A stretch of DNA of 64,000 bases from assembly GCF_032842945.2 (NCBI RefSeq), contig NZ_CP146606.1, positions 496,001 through 560,000 of the forward strand, written 5' to 3'. Below the pieces are notes generated by a model that saw nothing but the letters and a program-made list of their open reading frames with translations, did no database searches and was not told the origin of the DNA. Numbering within the stretch: position 1 is the stretch's first letter; each line of letters opens with the position of its first letter. This DNA is from Roseovarius sp. W115. GTDB lineage: Bacteria; Pseudomonadota; Alphaproteobacteria; Rhodobacterales; Rhodobacteraceae. This document shows positions 54,296-63,772 of this stretch, piece by piece. Position numbers and translations under genes: made by a program.

Positions 54296-55785
54296 ATCTG
54301 TCGCGTACAACGCCGCCTGAGGGAACTGTTCGCGATTGGCTTGACGCGCGGGCGGCGTCGGGCGGCGTCGCAGTGGTGTTGCCGGGAACTGATCGTGAGG
54401 TCAGCTGGTGCGCCTTGCGCGATGGTGCGCAGGCGTTTGCTGCGCAGCTCACCGCTATCGGCTGTGACAAGAGCGAAAGCGTGGCCATTGTTGCCCCCAA
54501 TAGCGTTGAGAGCCTTCTGGCCTTCTTTGGAGCCCTCTATGGCGGGTTTCGTGCGACGATGATTAACCTCGCTGCCGGGCGCGATGCCATCGCCTATGCG
54601 CTGGACCATTCCGAAGCGCGCTTTGGCTATGTGCATGCCGAATGCCAAACGCTGTTTGACGCAGCCAATGGGGCAAACGTGGTTCCCGTTCCCCTAAACG
54701 GTCAGGCCACAGCGCAGTTGCACGAAATCATGCCGGATGATGATGCCCTCTTGATGTACACCTCGGGCACCACCGGCCGCCCGAAAGGCGTGGTGCACAG
54801 TCATTCGAGCCTGCTGGCGGGTGGGTGGACCACGGCGGTGGCCCATGATCTTGGGCCGCAGGATCGCGGGTTTTGCGTTTTGCCGGTCTACCATATCAAC
54901 GGGCTGTGCGTGACGGTCATGGGGAGCCTTGTTTCTGGTGGCTCATTTGCCATCGTACCCAAGTTTTCCGCCACAAGGTTCTGGCCGCAGGCGGATGAGG
55001 CGGAAATCACCTGGTTTTCTGTAGTCCCAACAATCATTTCGCACCTGTTGCACGGCGATACCGAACCTGGTCTCGCCTGTCGCGATCGTATCCGCTTTGG
55101 GCGGTCGGCCTCGTCGGCTCTGGCGGTTGAAACGCAGTCGTCCTTTGAAAACCGCTTTGGCATTCCAATTGTTGAGACCATGGGGCTCACCGAAACCGCG
55201 GCACAGATCCTGTCAAACCCCCTGCCCCCAGGCATCCGTAAAATCGGCTCACCAGGCATCGCCTATGGCTGCGAAGTGACGATTCAAGATGGATCGGGGC
55301 TGTCCCTTCCCACCGGCACTGAGGGCGAGATCGTGGTGCGCGGCCCAAATGTCATGCGTGGCTATCTCAAAAACCCAGAGGCCACGGCGGATGCATTTCG
55401 GGACGGCTGGCTTCGCACCGGTGACCTCGCGCAGATGGACGCGGAAGGTTACGTTTTTGTCACCGGAAGATTAAAAGAGTTAATCATCAAAGGCGGGGAA
55501 AATATCGCTCCAAGAGAAGTGGATGAAGCGCTTTATACCCACCCCGACGTGGTCGAGGCCGCCGCCTTTGCCCGATCCTGCGCGCGGTACGGGGAAACCA
55601 TCGAAGCGGCGGTGCGCGTCCGGGACGGCTCGGGCCTGACATCTGCCGCGCTTCTAAGCATCTGCCAGGAACGTTTAGGAGCCTTCAAAACCCCGGACAC
55701 AGTGCATTTTCTCGATGAATTACCCAAAGGCCCATCCGGCAAAATTCAACGCCTCAAGCTGGCCAGCCTGATTGAGACGCATTGA
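54292..55785 (+). CDS. Acyl-CoA ligase (AMP-forming), possibly sulfoacetate-CoA ligase
   Basis: 497 aa from the ATG at 54292 (ATGA overlap with the dehydrogenase). AMP motif LLMYTSGTTGRPKGVVHSHS near residues 154-173, VLPVYHINGLCVTVMGSLVS, ETMGLTETAAQILSNPLPPG, then RTGDLAQMDAEGYVFVTGRL and the final catalytic lysine region LPKGPSGKIQRLKL. Class I adenylate-forming enzyme. Its pairing with an acylating dehydrogenase means it activates an acid that the dehydrogenase then reduces to an aldehyde. The last 32 bp overlap the convergent Hint gene. Confidence 0.88.
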   Translation: MNLSRTTPPEGTVRDWLDARAASGGVAVVLPGTDREVSWCALRDGAQAFAAQLTAIGCDKSESVAIVAPNSVESLLAFFGALYGGFRATMINLAAGRDAIAYALDHSEARFGYVHAECQTLFDAANGANVVPVPLNGQATAQLHEIMPDDDALLMYTSGTTGRPKGVVHSHSSLLAGGWTTAVAHDLGPQDRGFCVLPVYHINGLCVTVMGSLVSGGSFAIVPKFSATRFWPQADEAEITWFSVVPTIISHLLHGDTEPGLACRDRIRFGRSASSALAVETQSSFENRFGIPIVETMGLTETAAQILSNPLPPGIRKIGSPGIAYGCEVTIQDGSGLSLPTGTEGEIVVRGPNVMRGYLKNPEATADAFRDGWLRTGDLAQMDAEGYVFVTGRLKELIIKGGENIAPREVDEALYTHPDVVEAAAFARSCARYGETIEAAVRVRDGSGLTSAALLSICQERLGAFKTPDTVHFLDELPKGPSGKIQRLKLASLIETH

Positions 55786-56881
55786 AGCTGATATTGCTCA
55801 GCAAAGGCTTTTTGTTTCGCACATGCCGTGCAATCAGTTTCTTTTGCTGTTTGCCCCGAGGAATGAAACACGCTGGTTTGGGCTGGTAATCCTCAGCCGC
55901 AAGCTGCGGGAAAATCGACAAAAGTTCTTGCAAAGCTTCATCACTCACAGACTTTAGCGCCATGGGGCCTGTAAACAGGCTCTCGCTGGGGGCGCCTTCG
56001 GCAAAAATCACTTCATGTGCGTCAAACAGAAGGTGAATATATTCAACATCTTGCACGTCCGTTTCTATGTAAATCCCCGGCAGTGCGGTCAAGGCAATGG
56101 CCGGGACAAGAACATCCGAAGCCCCGAACATGCGCTCTGCAATCTTGGACTGCACAAGCATGCGATGCTGGCGCGATACCAGCAAGTCACGTTTGGGCAG
56201 ACCATTGCCCAAGGCGCCCGCAGAGATTCGGATCGGACATAGTTTCGGATTGGCCAAAAGCTGTGCGTGATCAAAGCACCGACGGCCGATCCAGCGGATT
56301 GTGACGGCTTCTCCGTCTTTGTTGATCACGTCATCCCCGGGTCGTAAGTCACATATCGCTCTGTTTCCTTCGGGCGTTACAATCTGCACACCGGGTGTAA
56401 AACACGTGACAAAGTCGGCGGCAGGTATGTCCGCCTGCCCGCTGGACCCCGGCCCCTCAGCCGCAGAAATGACCTCCAGCGACACCCCACGCGGTGGAAA
56501 CTGCCCAACAAAAGCAAGCCCCTCAACCGTTCCGAAAGCTGGTGAGGAGTTGCGTAGGTTGACGCCAATGACTTGGTAAATCTCACCTGTGTCATTGTCG
56601 CGAAGCTCAAACTGATACTCGGCCTCGATACGAGTGCCGTTTGAGAACAAGACTCCATCAAAGGTCTGCGCCCCGTCTAGCCGTTGATTGCCGTCATTGT
56701 CGTCAAAATCCGCGTCACTGCCGCTATCAGTGACATCCAGTTGAGTGAGCGGACCATTGCCCAGCGTGATGAATGCACCCACCAAATGCGACCCATCGCC
56801 TTGCGTCACGCCGTCAAGAATGGTGCCACCGCTTATGGTGACATCACTCTCAGGGAGTATCGCAATCGTATAGTCCGCCAC
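55754..56881 (-). CDS. Hint-domain protein with intact CFTPG motif
   Basis: 375 aa. The N-terminal 150 or so residues are acidic and glycine/asparagine-rich (LDVTDSGSDADFDDNDGNQR), as in secreted RTX-like proteins of the group, without a Sec signal. The Hint_2 domain begins at about residue 160: TCFTPGVQIVTPEGNRAICD and LRPGDDVINKDGEAVTIRW IGRR, followed by LLVSRQHRMLV and HLLFDAHEVIFAEGAPSESL. The Cys, SRQHR and HEV features are those needed for Hint cleavage chemistry. In Rhodobacterales such proteins often sit with type I secretion genes; none is near here. Tail overlaps the convergent CoA ligase by 32 bp. Confidence 0.85.
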   Translation of the reverse strand: MADYTIAILPESDVTISGGTILDGVTQGDGSHLVGAFITLGNGPLTQLDVTDSGSDADFDDNDGNQRLDGAQTFDGVLFSNGTRIEAEYQFELRDNDTGEIYQVIGVNLRNSSPAFGTVEGLAFVGQFPPRGVSLEVISAAEGPGSSGQADIPAADFVTCFTPGVQIVTPEGNRAICDLRPGDDVINKDGEAVTIRWIGRRCFDHAQLLANPKLCPIRISAGALGNGLPKRDLLVSRQHRMLVQSKIAERMFGASDVLVPAIALTALPGIYIETDVQDVEYIHLLFDAHEVIFAEGAPSESLFTGPMALKSVSDEALQELLSIFPQLAAEDYQPKPACFIPRGKQQKKLIARHVRNKKPLLSNISFNASQSGWPA

Positions 56882-57082
56882 GTGCTCGCCCCACCTGCGA
56901 GCAGAAACAAAGGTGCCGCGCCCTGCAAAAAGCAGAACAAACCCAAAGTCTTATTGTATTAAATGAGTCACCGCCGTCTCTGCCTCAAGTCGTCCCTGTG
57001 TGCCCAGGAAACATTTATTAAGGACGTTATAGCCCAAATCCTACGCTGTTTCCACAGCGATACGCATGAGGCCGAAACAACA

Positions 57083-57108
57083 ACAGCCCCGGATACCCCC
57101 GAGGCTGT
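57083..57108 (-). terminator. Probable terminator of the ferredoxin oxidoreductase operon
   Basis: On the minus strand ACAGCCTCGG pairs with CCGGGGCTGT (ten pairs, one T-G) around a 6-base loop, followed by TGTTGTTGTTTC. It lies 41 bp after the last stop codon of the operon. Confidence 0.6.
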
Positions 57109-57148
57109 CATTGGAAAATTGTTTCAAACAAGAGGCATGATCTTTCGT

Positions 57149-58792
57149 TCAGATCTCCTCGGGCTCCATTTTGATGGCACCGCATGGGCATTCCGCCGCG
57201 CAAATGCCGCAGCCCTTGCAGTAGTCATAGTCAAACTCAAACCGTTTGCCCGGCCCAAGTTTGATCACCGCATTATCAGGGCAGACGCCATAGCAGTTGT
57301 CGCACTCAAAACAGTTGCCGCAACTCAGACAACGGCGCGCCTCGTAGAGAGCATTGGTTTCATCAAGCCCGTCTACGACTTCGCCAAAAGTTGATTTGCG
57401 GCGCTCAATGTCCAGCATGTGCTGCACGGTTTCTGGCGCGTCTGTGTAATACCACGGGTTCAGCTTGTCGAAATCAGCGATCTCGGGCTTCTCCGGCTTG
57501 GTGTAGGTATCCGCCTGAAGCCAGGCGTGGATGGCGCGTGCGGCGTGTTTGCCGTGGCCGACCGCAACCGTCACTGTCCGCTCGGAGGGCACCATATCGC
57601 CGCCAGCAAAGACACCGGGATGGCCGGTCATGAACTGGGTGTTCACCCGGATGGTTTTATCCGCAATCTCAACGCCTTCCAGCTTTTCAACAAAGCTGGT
57701 GTCAACGTTCTGACCCAAAGCCATGACAACGGTATCGGCCTCTAGCTCATCCATTTCACCGGTGGGCTGAGGGCGGCCGTTTTCGTCAAGCTCCATACGT
57801 TCGACCATAACCTTGCCGCTGTCATCCATTTCCTTGATCGTGGTCAGCCAGTTGACGATCACGCCTTCTTCGATGGCTTCATCCATCTCAAAGTCATGTG
57901 CCGGCATCTGATCGCGGTTGCGGCGATAGACGATGATGGCCTCATCGGCCCCCATGCGCTTGGCGGTCCGGGCCACGTCCACGGCGGTGTTGCCGCCACC
58001 ATAGACCACCACGCGACGGCCCAGCATGGGTTTGTCTTCGGCAGTTTCCATATCGCGCAGCACGCCCACGGCATCCAGAACGCGACCAGCATCAGCCGCC
58101 GGGATGTTCACCCGGTTGGCCAGATGCGCGCCAATGGCAAGAAACACGGCATCAAAACCGCCCGCTTCCTTCTCGGCGGCGATGTCTTCGACACGTTTGT
58201 TGAGCACAAACTCCACGCCCATGTCTTCGATCCGCTTGATGTTGGCCTCGACCACATCCCGCGGCAGCCGGTAGGCGGGAATGCCAAAGCGCATCATGCC
58301 ACCGGCGACAGGTCCAGCCTCATAGATCGTGACCGAATGGCCCAGACGGCGCAGATGATAGGCCGCAGAGAGACCCGAAGGCCCAGAGCCAATAACAAGG
58401 ATCTTCTTGCCGGACAGCTCAGAGGGCACGCGCGGCACCCAGCCGAGCTTCCGCGATTGGTCATCCAAGAACCGCTCAACGGCGTGGATGGACACGGGCG
58501 AGTCGATGTCCTTGCGGTTGCACGCACTTTCACAAGGGTGATAGCACGCGCGCCCCATGATGCCCGGCAGCGGATTGTTCTTCATGATCTCTTGCCAGGC
58601 GTCTTCGTAATTGCCCTCCTCGGCCAACGCGAGCCAGGCCTGTATGTTTTCACCGGCCGGGCAGGCATTGTTACAAGGTGGCAGACGGTCCAGATAGACC
58701 GGACGCTCGGTCCGCCAGCTGCCGGTGTGATTGTCCAGCGACGTACCGACATCGACAGTAATGGCGAAGGGGGCTGTTGTTGGAAGGGTCAT
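57149..58792 (-). CDS. NAD(P)-dependent Fe-S flavoprotein subunit with C-terminal ferredoxin domain
   Basis: 547 aa. N-terminal GltD-type Fe-S part (RLPPCNNACPAGENIQAWLA, then GIMGRACYHPCESACNRKDI). FAD site VIGSGPSGLSAAYHLRRLGH and NAD(P) site VVYGGGNTAVDVARTAKRMG follow, with the second FAD motif FAGGDM. The C-terminal 100 residues hold the ferredoxin cysteines CLSCGNCFECDNCYGVCPD and CKGCGICAAECPCGAIKM. It likely carries electrons between the alpha/beta/gamma oxidoreductase and NAD(P). One base overlaps the beta subunit gene (TAATG). Confidence 0.88.
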   Translation of the reverse strand: MTLPTTAPFAITVDVGTSLDNHTGSWRTERPVYLDRLPPCNNACPAGENIQAWLALAEEGNYEDAWQEIMKNNPLPGIMGRACYHPCESACNRKDIDSPVSIHAVERFLDDQSRKLGWVPRVPSELSGKKILVIGSGPSGLSAAYHLRRLGHSVTIYEAGPVAGGMMRFGIPAYRLPRDVVEANIKRIEDMGVEFVLNKRVEDIAAEKEAGGFDAVFLAIGAHLANRVNIPAADAGRVLDAVGVLRDMETAEDKPMLGRRVVVYGGGNTAVDVARTAKRMGADEAIIVYRRNRDQMPAHDFEMDEAIEEGVIVNWLTTIKEMDDSGKVMVERMELDENGRPQPTGEMDELEADTVVMALGQNVDTSFVEKLEGVEIADKTIRVNTQFMTGHPGVFAGGDMVPSERTVTVAVGHGKHAARAIHAWLQADTYTKPEKPEIADFDKLNPWYYTDAPETVQHMLDIERRKSTFGEVVDGLDETNALYEARRCLSCGNCFECDNCYGVCPDNAVIKLGPGKRFEFDYDYCKGCGICAAECPCGAIKMEPEEI

Positions 58793-59838
58793 TAGACGGT
58801 CTCCTCTTCCGGGCGCAGCAGGTCATACTCCGCGATGTTGTAGTCACACATGGCCTGAAGCTTTTTGATGGCCTCGGCACCGGCATCTGTTTTGAACAGA
58901 TGGGCGAAGCGGCGCTGCGGTTTGAGATATTGCTCAATCGGGACGCGGCTGCGGATCGGGCGCGTGGCCGTCACCTGACCATGTTCCGCTTCAAAGAGTG
59001 GGAACATGCCTGTCTCGACCACAAGCCGGGCCAGATTGATCGTGCTGTTCGACGCACAGCCCCAACCAAGCGGGCACGGTACGTAAACGTGGATGTAACG
59101 TGCACCCTTGAAACTCATGGCTTTTTCAACCTTGGCTTCCAAATCTTGCAGATAGGCAACCGAGGCTGTGGCCACGTAAGGAATATTGTGCGCCATGGCG
59201 ATCTTGGGCAGGTTTTTCCCCGTGCCAAAGACGTTGCCGGGATAGGCCTCGCCCGCGGGCATTGTGGTCGCGGTACGCGCGCCGCCCGGTGTCGCACCGG
59301 ACCTCTGCACGCCAGTGTTCATGTAGGCTTCGTTGTCATAGCAAATATAGAGCACGTCATCATTGCGTTCGAACATGCCACTGAGGCAACCAAAGCCGAT
59401 GTCCACCGTGCCCCCATCGCCGCCTTGAGCAATCACGCGGGTCTTGCGCCCCTTGGCTTTCATCGCCGCCTGCATGCCCGAAGCCACGGCAGGCGCGTTG
59501 CCAAAGAGCGAGTGCATCCAGGGCATTTGCCAACTGGTTTCGGGATAAGGTGTCGTGAACACTTCCAGACAGCCCGTCGCGTTGGCCGCGATCATATCGC
59601 CGTCTGACATGCGCATCGCGGTATCAAGCGCATAGCGCGCACCCAGCGCTTCGCCGCAACCCTGACAGGCCCGGTGGCCTGAGGTGATGGCGTTGGAGCG
59701 GTTCATCGACGACTGAACATTGCGCTCATCGGCGTCCACCAAGCGGTTGCCCACTGTAAAGGTGCCCTTCTGGTAGAATTTCACCTTCTGATCCGCGGGA
59801 ATATCATCTGCGGTGCGAAGTTTTGGTATCTCGTTCAT
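58792..59838 (-). CDS. 2-oxoacid:ferredoxin oxidoreductase, beta subunit
   Basis: 348 aa. TPP-binding motif GGDGGTVDIGFGCLSGMFER to DNEAYMNTGVQ; Fe-S ligands in HRACQGCGEALGARYALDTA and PCPLGWGCASNSTINLARLV. This is the PorB-type subunit that decarboxylates a 2-oxoacid (pyruvate in the best-known enzymes) to acyl-CoA and reduced ferredoxin. It starts 12 bp after the alpha subunit region and is directly followed by the flavoprotein subunit. The specific 2-oxoacid is inferred from the D-lactate dehydrogenase upstream. Confidence 0.9.
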   Translation of the reverse strand: MNEIPKLRTADDIPADQKVKFYQKGTFTVGNRLVDADERNVQSSMNRSNAITSGHRACQGCGEALGARYALDTAMRMSDGDMIAANATGCLEVFTTPYPETSWQMPWMHSLFGNAPAVASGMQAAMKAKGRKTRVIAQGGDGGTVDIGFGCLSGMFERNDDVLYICYDNEAYMNTGVQRSGATPGGARTATTMPAGEAYPGNVFGTGKNLPKIAMAHNIPYVATASVAYLQDLEAKVEKAMSFKGARYIHVYVPCPLGWGCASNSTINLARLVVETGMFPLFEAEHGQVTATRPIRSRVPIEQYLKPQRRFAHLFKTDAGAEAIKKLQAMCDYNIAEYDLLRPEEETV

Positions 59839-59850
59839 CGCTCTGCCCCC

Positions 59851-61126
59851 TTATTCGGCTGCATGGCCAGCCGCGCCGCCAAAGGCGGTGTCGACCTGGA
59901 TGTTTTTCAGGATGCTCTCGGCAACGGGGCCAGAGGCGATCTGCGCGCGCTGACGCGCCAGCTCGGCATTCACGATGTCCCATTGCAAATCGAGGAACTC
60001 GACCGGCTCAAGTTTACCCGCCATGGCCCGATCAAAGAGCTTGTGCAGCGAAGGCATCAGTGATGGGGCGTCCGCCAAGGCCGGCAACGACAGTATTCAC
60101 ATGCGTGCGCGTGCCCTGCATCGCCATCATGACGTTGTTGGCCACCACCCCGCCAAACCCCACGGCAAAGCTTTTCTCAAGCACCACCACTTCCTTGGCT
60201 TCTGCCAGAACCTTGCGCAGTTCAGCGGTTGGGAACGGGCGGAATGAGCCGATGGTGACAACGCCGATTTTCTTTCCGGCCTCACGCATCTCATCGACGG
60301 TATCCTTCACCGTGCCCGCCACCGAGCCCAGTGTCACGATAATCGTGTCAGCATCCTCGGTGTGGTACTTGCGAAGAAGGCCCCCGCTGTCACGTCCAAA
60401 GATGTCTTTGAACTCAGCCGCGATCTCGGGGATCACATTGAGCGCCTGCATCTGCTTGTCATGCGCCAGATAGCGCACTTCGGTGAATGCTTCTGGGCCA
60501 ACCATGGCGCCAATCGAGTACGGATTGGCCGGGTCCAGCACTTGCTGCGGCTCAAACGGAGGCAGGAAGGCGTCAACTTGTTCCTGGCTTGGCATTTCAA
60601 CCCGCTCGTAGGCATGCGTGAGGATAAACCCGTCCATACACACCATGACCGGTTGGCTCAGCCGTTCGGCAATTTTGAAAGCCTGAATATGAAGGTCCAG
60701 CGCCTCTTGATTGGTTTCAGCAAATATCTGGATCCAGCCCGCATCACGCATCGACATGCTGTCGGTATGGTCATTCCAGATGTTGATCGGCGCACCAATG
60801 GCGCGGTTGGCCACGGTCATCACGATCGGCAGACCCAGACCGGATGCGTTGTACACCGCCTCGGCCATAAAGAGCAGGCCTTGGCTCGCGGTGGCAGTAT
60901 AGGTGCGTGCGCCACAGGCCGACGACCCGATACAGGCCGACAGCGCGGCAAACTCGGATTCCACGTTCATGTATTCGCAGGTGCCAACTTTGCCCTCGCG
61001 CACCAGCTCGCCACAATGTTCCACGATGTGGGTTTGTGGGCTGATGGGATAGGCACAGATCACCTCGGGGCGGCAGAGCGCTACGGCCTCGGCAACGGCC
61101 TGGCTGCCTTCCATTTGTTTAAGCAT
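59851..61126 (-). pseudogene. 2-oxoacid:ferredoxin oxidoreductase, alpha subunit, frameshifted
   Basis: From the ATG at 61126 the frame reads MLKQMEGSQAVAEAVALCRP, with VICAYPISPQTHIVEHCGEL and SEFAALSACIGSSACGARTY, then TATASQGLLFMAEAVYNASG, to VNTVVAGLGGRPITDA near the C-terminus. It then runs into FAAQAL and a stop at 60032. A one-base removal (AA to A at about 60051) would instead give DASLHKLFDRAMAGKLEPVE, which continues in the next frame to 59851 as a normal C-terminus. The protein would be about 424 aa. It is either a true mutation removing the last 60 residues or a sequence error. Eight bp overlap with the gamma gene. Confidence 0.8.
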
Positions 61127-61694
61127 CTTCAAGCTCCTCTCCCAAGGCTGCAGCGTGCGCGGCGCGCGCCGCGGCGATGTTTCCCTCGGCGATCTTTCCA
61201 CCAAATTTCGTTCCAATGGCCTTTTCCACGCTCTCAAGGCTGATCTGGCCCGCCTCTGCAGCAAATGCCCCAAGCAGGGCCGCGTTTGGCACGGGACGAC
61301 CGACGTGTTTCTTGGCCAATCCTGACGCATTGACGCCCACCACGTGACCCTTGGGCAAATGCGAAACCCTGTCGGCGATGCCCAGCTCGTGCCAATCCTT
61401 GGTCGAGTTGATCAGAACATACCCATCCGGTTTCAGCCCCTGAAACACATCCAGCGCGTGAAACAGTGTCGGATCCTGAATAATCAGGCAGTCCGGCTCC
61501 AGAATAGGCTCGCGACGGCGGATTTCCTTGTCGTCCAGACGGCAAAAGCTGACCACCGGTGCGCCGGTGCGCTCTGACCCAAAGGAGGGGAACGCTTGCG
61601 CGTGTTTGCCTTCAACAAACCCCGCGATTGAGAGCATCTCGGCGGCGGTCACAACGCCCTGCCCTCCGCGTCCGTGTAATCTGACCTGGAACAT
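61119..61694 (-). CDS. 2-oxoacid:ferredoxin oxidoreductase, gamma subunit
   Basis: 191 aa from the ATG at 61694; the frame is open upstream inside the lactate dehydrogenase gene but MFQVRLHGRGGQGVVTAAEM is the true start of PorG-type subunits. HAQAFPSFGSERTGAPVVSF is the second family motif, and KAIGTKFGGKIAEGNIAAAR the C-terminal one. It binds to the alpha/beta dimer and positions CoA. Ten bp after the D-lactate dehydrogenase stop codon. Confidence 0.9.
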   Translation of the reverse strand: MFQVRLHGRGGQGVVTAAEMLSIAGFVEGKHAQAFPSFGSERTGAPVVSFCRLDDKEIRRREPILEPDCLIIQDPTLFHALDVFQGLKPDGYVLINSTKDWHELGIADRVSHLPKGHVVGVNASGLAKKHVGRPVPNAALLGAFAAEAGQISLESVEKAIGTKFGGKIAEGNIAAARAAHAAALGEELEDA

Positions 61695-61704
61695 CGTGTT
61701 CTCC

Positions 61705-63423
61705 TTATTCGGCGGCTGCCGGCATATGGTTACAGCCGCACTCCGCACCGTAGTGCTTCGCGCGAGACGTCTTACCGATGCCGGGATTGAAAGAATTGGT
61801 GGGATCGAGTTCTTTGTAGTGTGCGGCCAGCGCAGGCTTGGCCTCATAAAGATGCCCGACATTGTGTTCGGCTGGATATTCCGCGCCACGCGTGTCCAGA
61901 AGGGCCAGCATCTTGGCCTTCACAGCCTTGGCGTCGACCCCTTTGCGCAAGATGTAATCCTGGTGGAAGACATGGCACAGGAAATGCCCGTAATAGAGCT
62001 TGCCCACCAGATCGCGTTCGATCTCTTCCGGCAGGGTTTCCAGCCACTCGCGGTCATTGCGCTTGAGCGCAATATCCAGCGCCAGAACATCCTCGGTTGT
62101 GGATGTATTAACCGCATGCATACGCATCGCGGCACCCGCAGCGGCAAACCGGTGCAGCATCGCCTTTTTGGTTTCCATCTCGTCGCAGAGAAACCACCCT
62201 TCGGCGCCAACCGTGTCGTTGAGAATGGTCTCTGTGTCGGCGGCGGTATGGCCCGACACCTTCAGGATCAGGTGATGTTCAAACAGATCCCGGAATTGCA
62301 TCAAACGTTTGGGCAATGCTTCGGGCACCAGGCGGCTGAACCCTTGCATGACGCGGTCCACCAGGTTCTTTGGCAGAAACCGCAGCTTGTTGAGCCGCGC
62401 GTCCAGAGCCCCCTTCATCGCAAAGAAAAGCGGCAACCGGTCCGTTCCAAACCAATGGATCATCAAAAGCGTATCTTTGCCGTATCGGCGCGCAATGTCG
62501 AAACATTCGCGATGCAGGTATTCACCACTGACCGGCACGTCTTCAAGCTCGGTCAGAACCCTGCGCCTCAGCTCGGTTAGCGCTGACGGGCTGTTGGTGC
62601 CGATGTAATAGACTTTTTCGCCTTCTTCGACCGGGAAGGTATCGAGACGCGCAGCAAAAACGGCAAGTTTTCCAGCACATCCCGCTGCCTCATGAAGGCC
62701 GCCTGGGTCTGCGTTATAGCGCGCTGGCGTGTCGGCATCGACATCCGACACCTTGGAGGCATAGCCCTCGGCCGAGGCATGGCCCGCATCTTGACTCACG
62801 GCCGCGGGATCTATCTCACCGCGATCCAGACGCCCCAGGATTTCTTCGGGCGCGTCGCCCAGATCAATGCCCAGGTGATTGACAAGTTCAAGCCGCCCGT
62901 CCGCCGTGATCTGCGCGTAAAGAGACAGTTCTGTGAACACAGGGCCACGGCGCACAAGCGAGCCACCGGAATTGTTGCACACGCCCCCCAGGATCGAGGC
63001 CCCGATACAGGAGGACCCAATCACCGAATGCGGCTGACGCCCCAGTGGGGCCAGCATTTTTTCCAGCTTGAAGAGCGTCCCGCCGGGCAGGCTCACGAAC
63101 TGACGGCCCTCATCCAGCAGGTGAATCTTGTCCATGCGCAGCGTCGAGAGGATCACCACATCGCGGTCATAGCTGTCCTTGGGTGTCGAGCCTTCGGTCA
63201 GCCCGGTATTGGCCGCTTGCATGATCAGGATCTTGTCGGCAGCCACGCAGGCCTGCAGAAGCTTCCACATTTCAACCAACGTACCGGGGATAACCACCGC
63301 AATGGCCTCGCCTTCCCCAGAGCGGAACCCCTTGCGATACCGCTCTGTCTGGCTTTCGGAAGTCAGGACATGTTTGGCCCCAACGATCTCTTTAAAGGTC
63401 TTGATCAGGTCTTGGTTGTCCAT
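61705..63423 (-). CDS. dld: Quinone-linked D-lactate dehydrogenase
   Basis: 572 aa, close to the E. coli Dld length of 571. The FAD-binding domain holds LIMQAANTGLTEGSTPKDSY, FVSLPGGTLFKLEKMLAPLG and SVIGSSCIGASILGGVCNNS followed by GGSLVRRGPVFTELSLYA. The C-terminal membrane-binding domain (Lact-deh-memb) extends from about residue 280 to 572 with GEYLHRECFDIARRYGKDTL and YYGHFLCHVFHQDYILRKGV. It oxidises D-lactate to pyruvate and reduces the membrane quinone. First gene of the operon, so its product pyruvate can feed the downstream oxidoreductase. Confidence 0.93.
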   Translation of the reverse strand: MDNQDLIKTFKEIVGAKHVLTSESQTERYRKGFRSGEGEAIAVVIPGTLVEMWKLLQACVAADKILIMQAANTGLTEGSTPKDSYDRDVVILSTLRMDKIHLLDEGRQFVSLPGGTLFKLEKMLAPLGRQPHSVIGSSCIGASILGGVCNNSGGSLVRRGPVFTELSLYAQITADGRLELVNHLGIDLGDAPEEILGRLDRGEIDPAAVSQDAGHASAEGYASKVSDVDADTPARYNADPGGLHEAAGCAGKLAVFAARLDTFPVEEGEKVYYIGTNSPSALTELRRRVLTELEDVPVSGEYLHRECFDIARRYGKDTLLMIHWFGTDRLPLFFAMKGALDARLNKLRFLPKNLVDRVMQGFSRLVPEALPKRLMQFRDLFEHHLILKVSGHTAADTETILNDTVGAEGWFLCDEMETKKAMLHRFAAAGAAMRMHAVNTSTTEDVLALDIALKRNDREWLETLPEEIERDLVGKLYYGHFLCHVFHQDYILRKGVDAKAVKAKMLALLDTRGAEYPAEHNVGHLYEAKPALAAHYKELDPTNSFNPGIGKTSRAKHYGAECGCNHMPAAAE

Positions 63424-63712
63424 GTCGTTGCCTCCTCTTTGGCCGCCACACCAAATTGAAATTGGCGTGCCTGCCCGGAACCAGGGAGAGAGGAGTTACT
63501 TGTTCCGGGCAGGTCACGTGGTTTGCATCGACCGAAAGACCGGTAGGTGCAGAAATCCAAAATTACTTGGTCCAGAGCAGAACGGCGCACGTCCGGGCGG
63601 CGCTGCTGCTTCTGGTCTCACACATCCTCGCTTGCGGGTGTCCGCTGGGGATGGTGGAATTCATGTCGTCCTCCAAAATTTCTCCGCGCACCCTGCGCAG
63701 ACCTCCTCACGT

Positions 63713-63729
63713 GGTAAATTTGATTTACC
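63713..63729. promoter_or_regulatory. GntR/FadR-type operator candidate
   Basis: GGTAAAT-TTG-ATTTACC is a perfect inverted repeat with 7-bp arms. It has the GGT...ACC outer bases seen in PdhR/LldR/FadR-class sites. It lies between the dld operon and the GntR gene, so autoregulation and control of dld are plausible. Confidence 0.55.
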
Positions 63730-63772
63730 TCTCGTTGGGTAAACACTTAACAAATCATCAATGGTTATGGAT

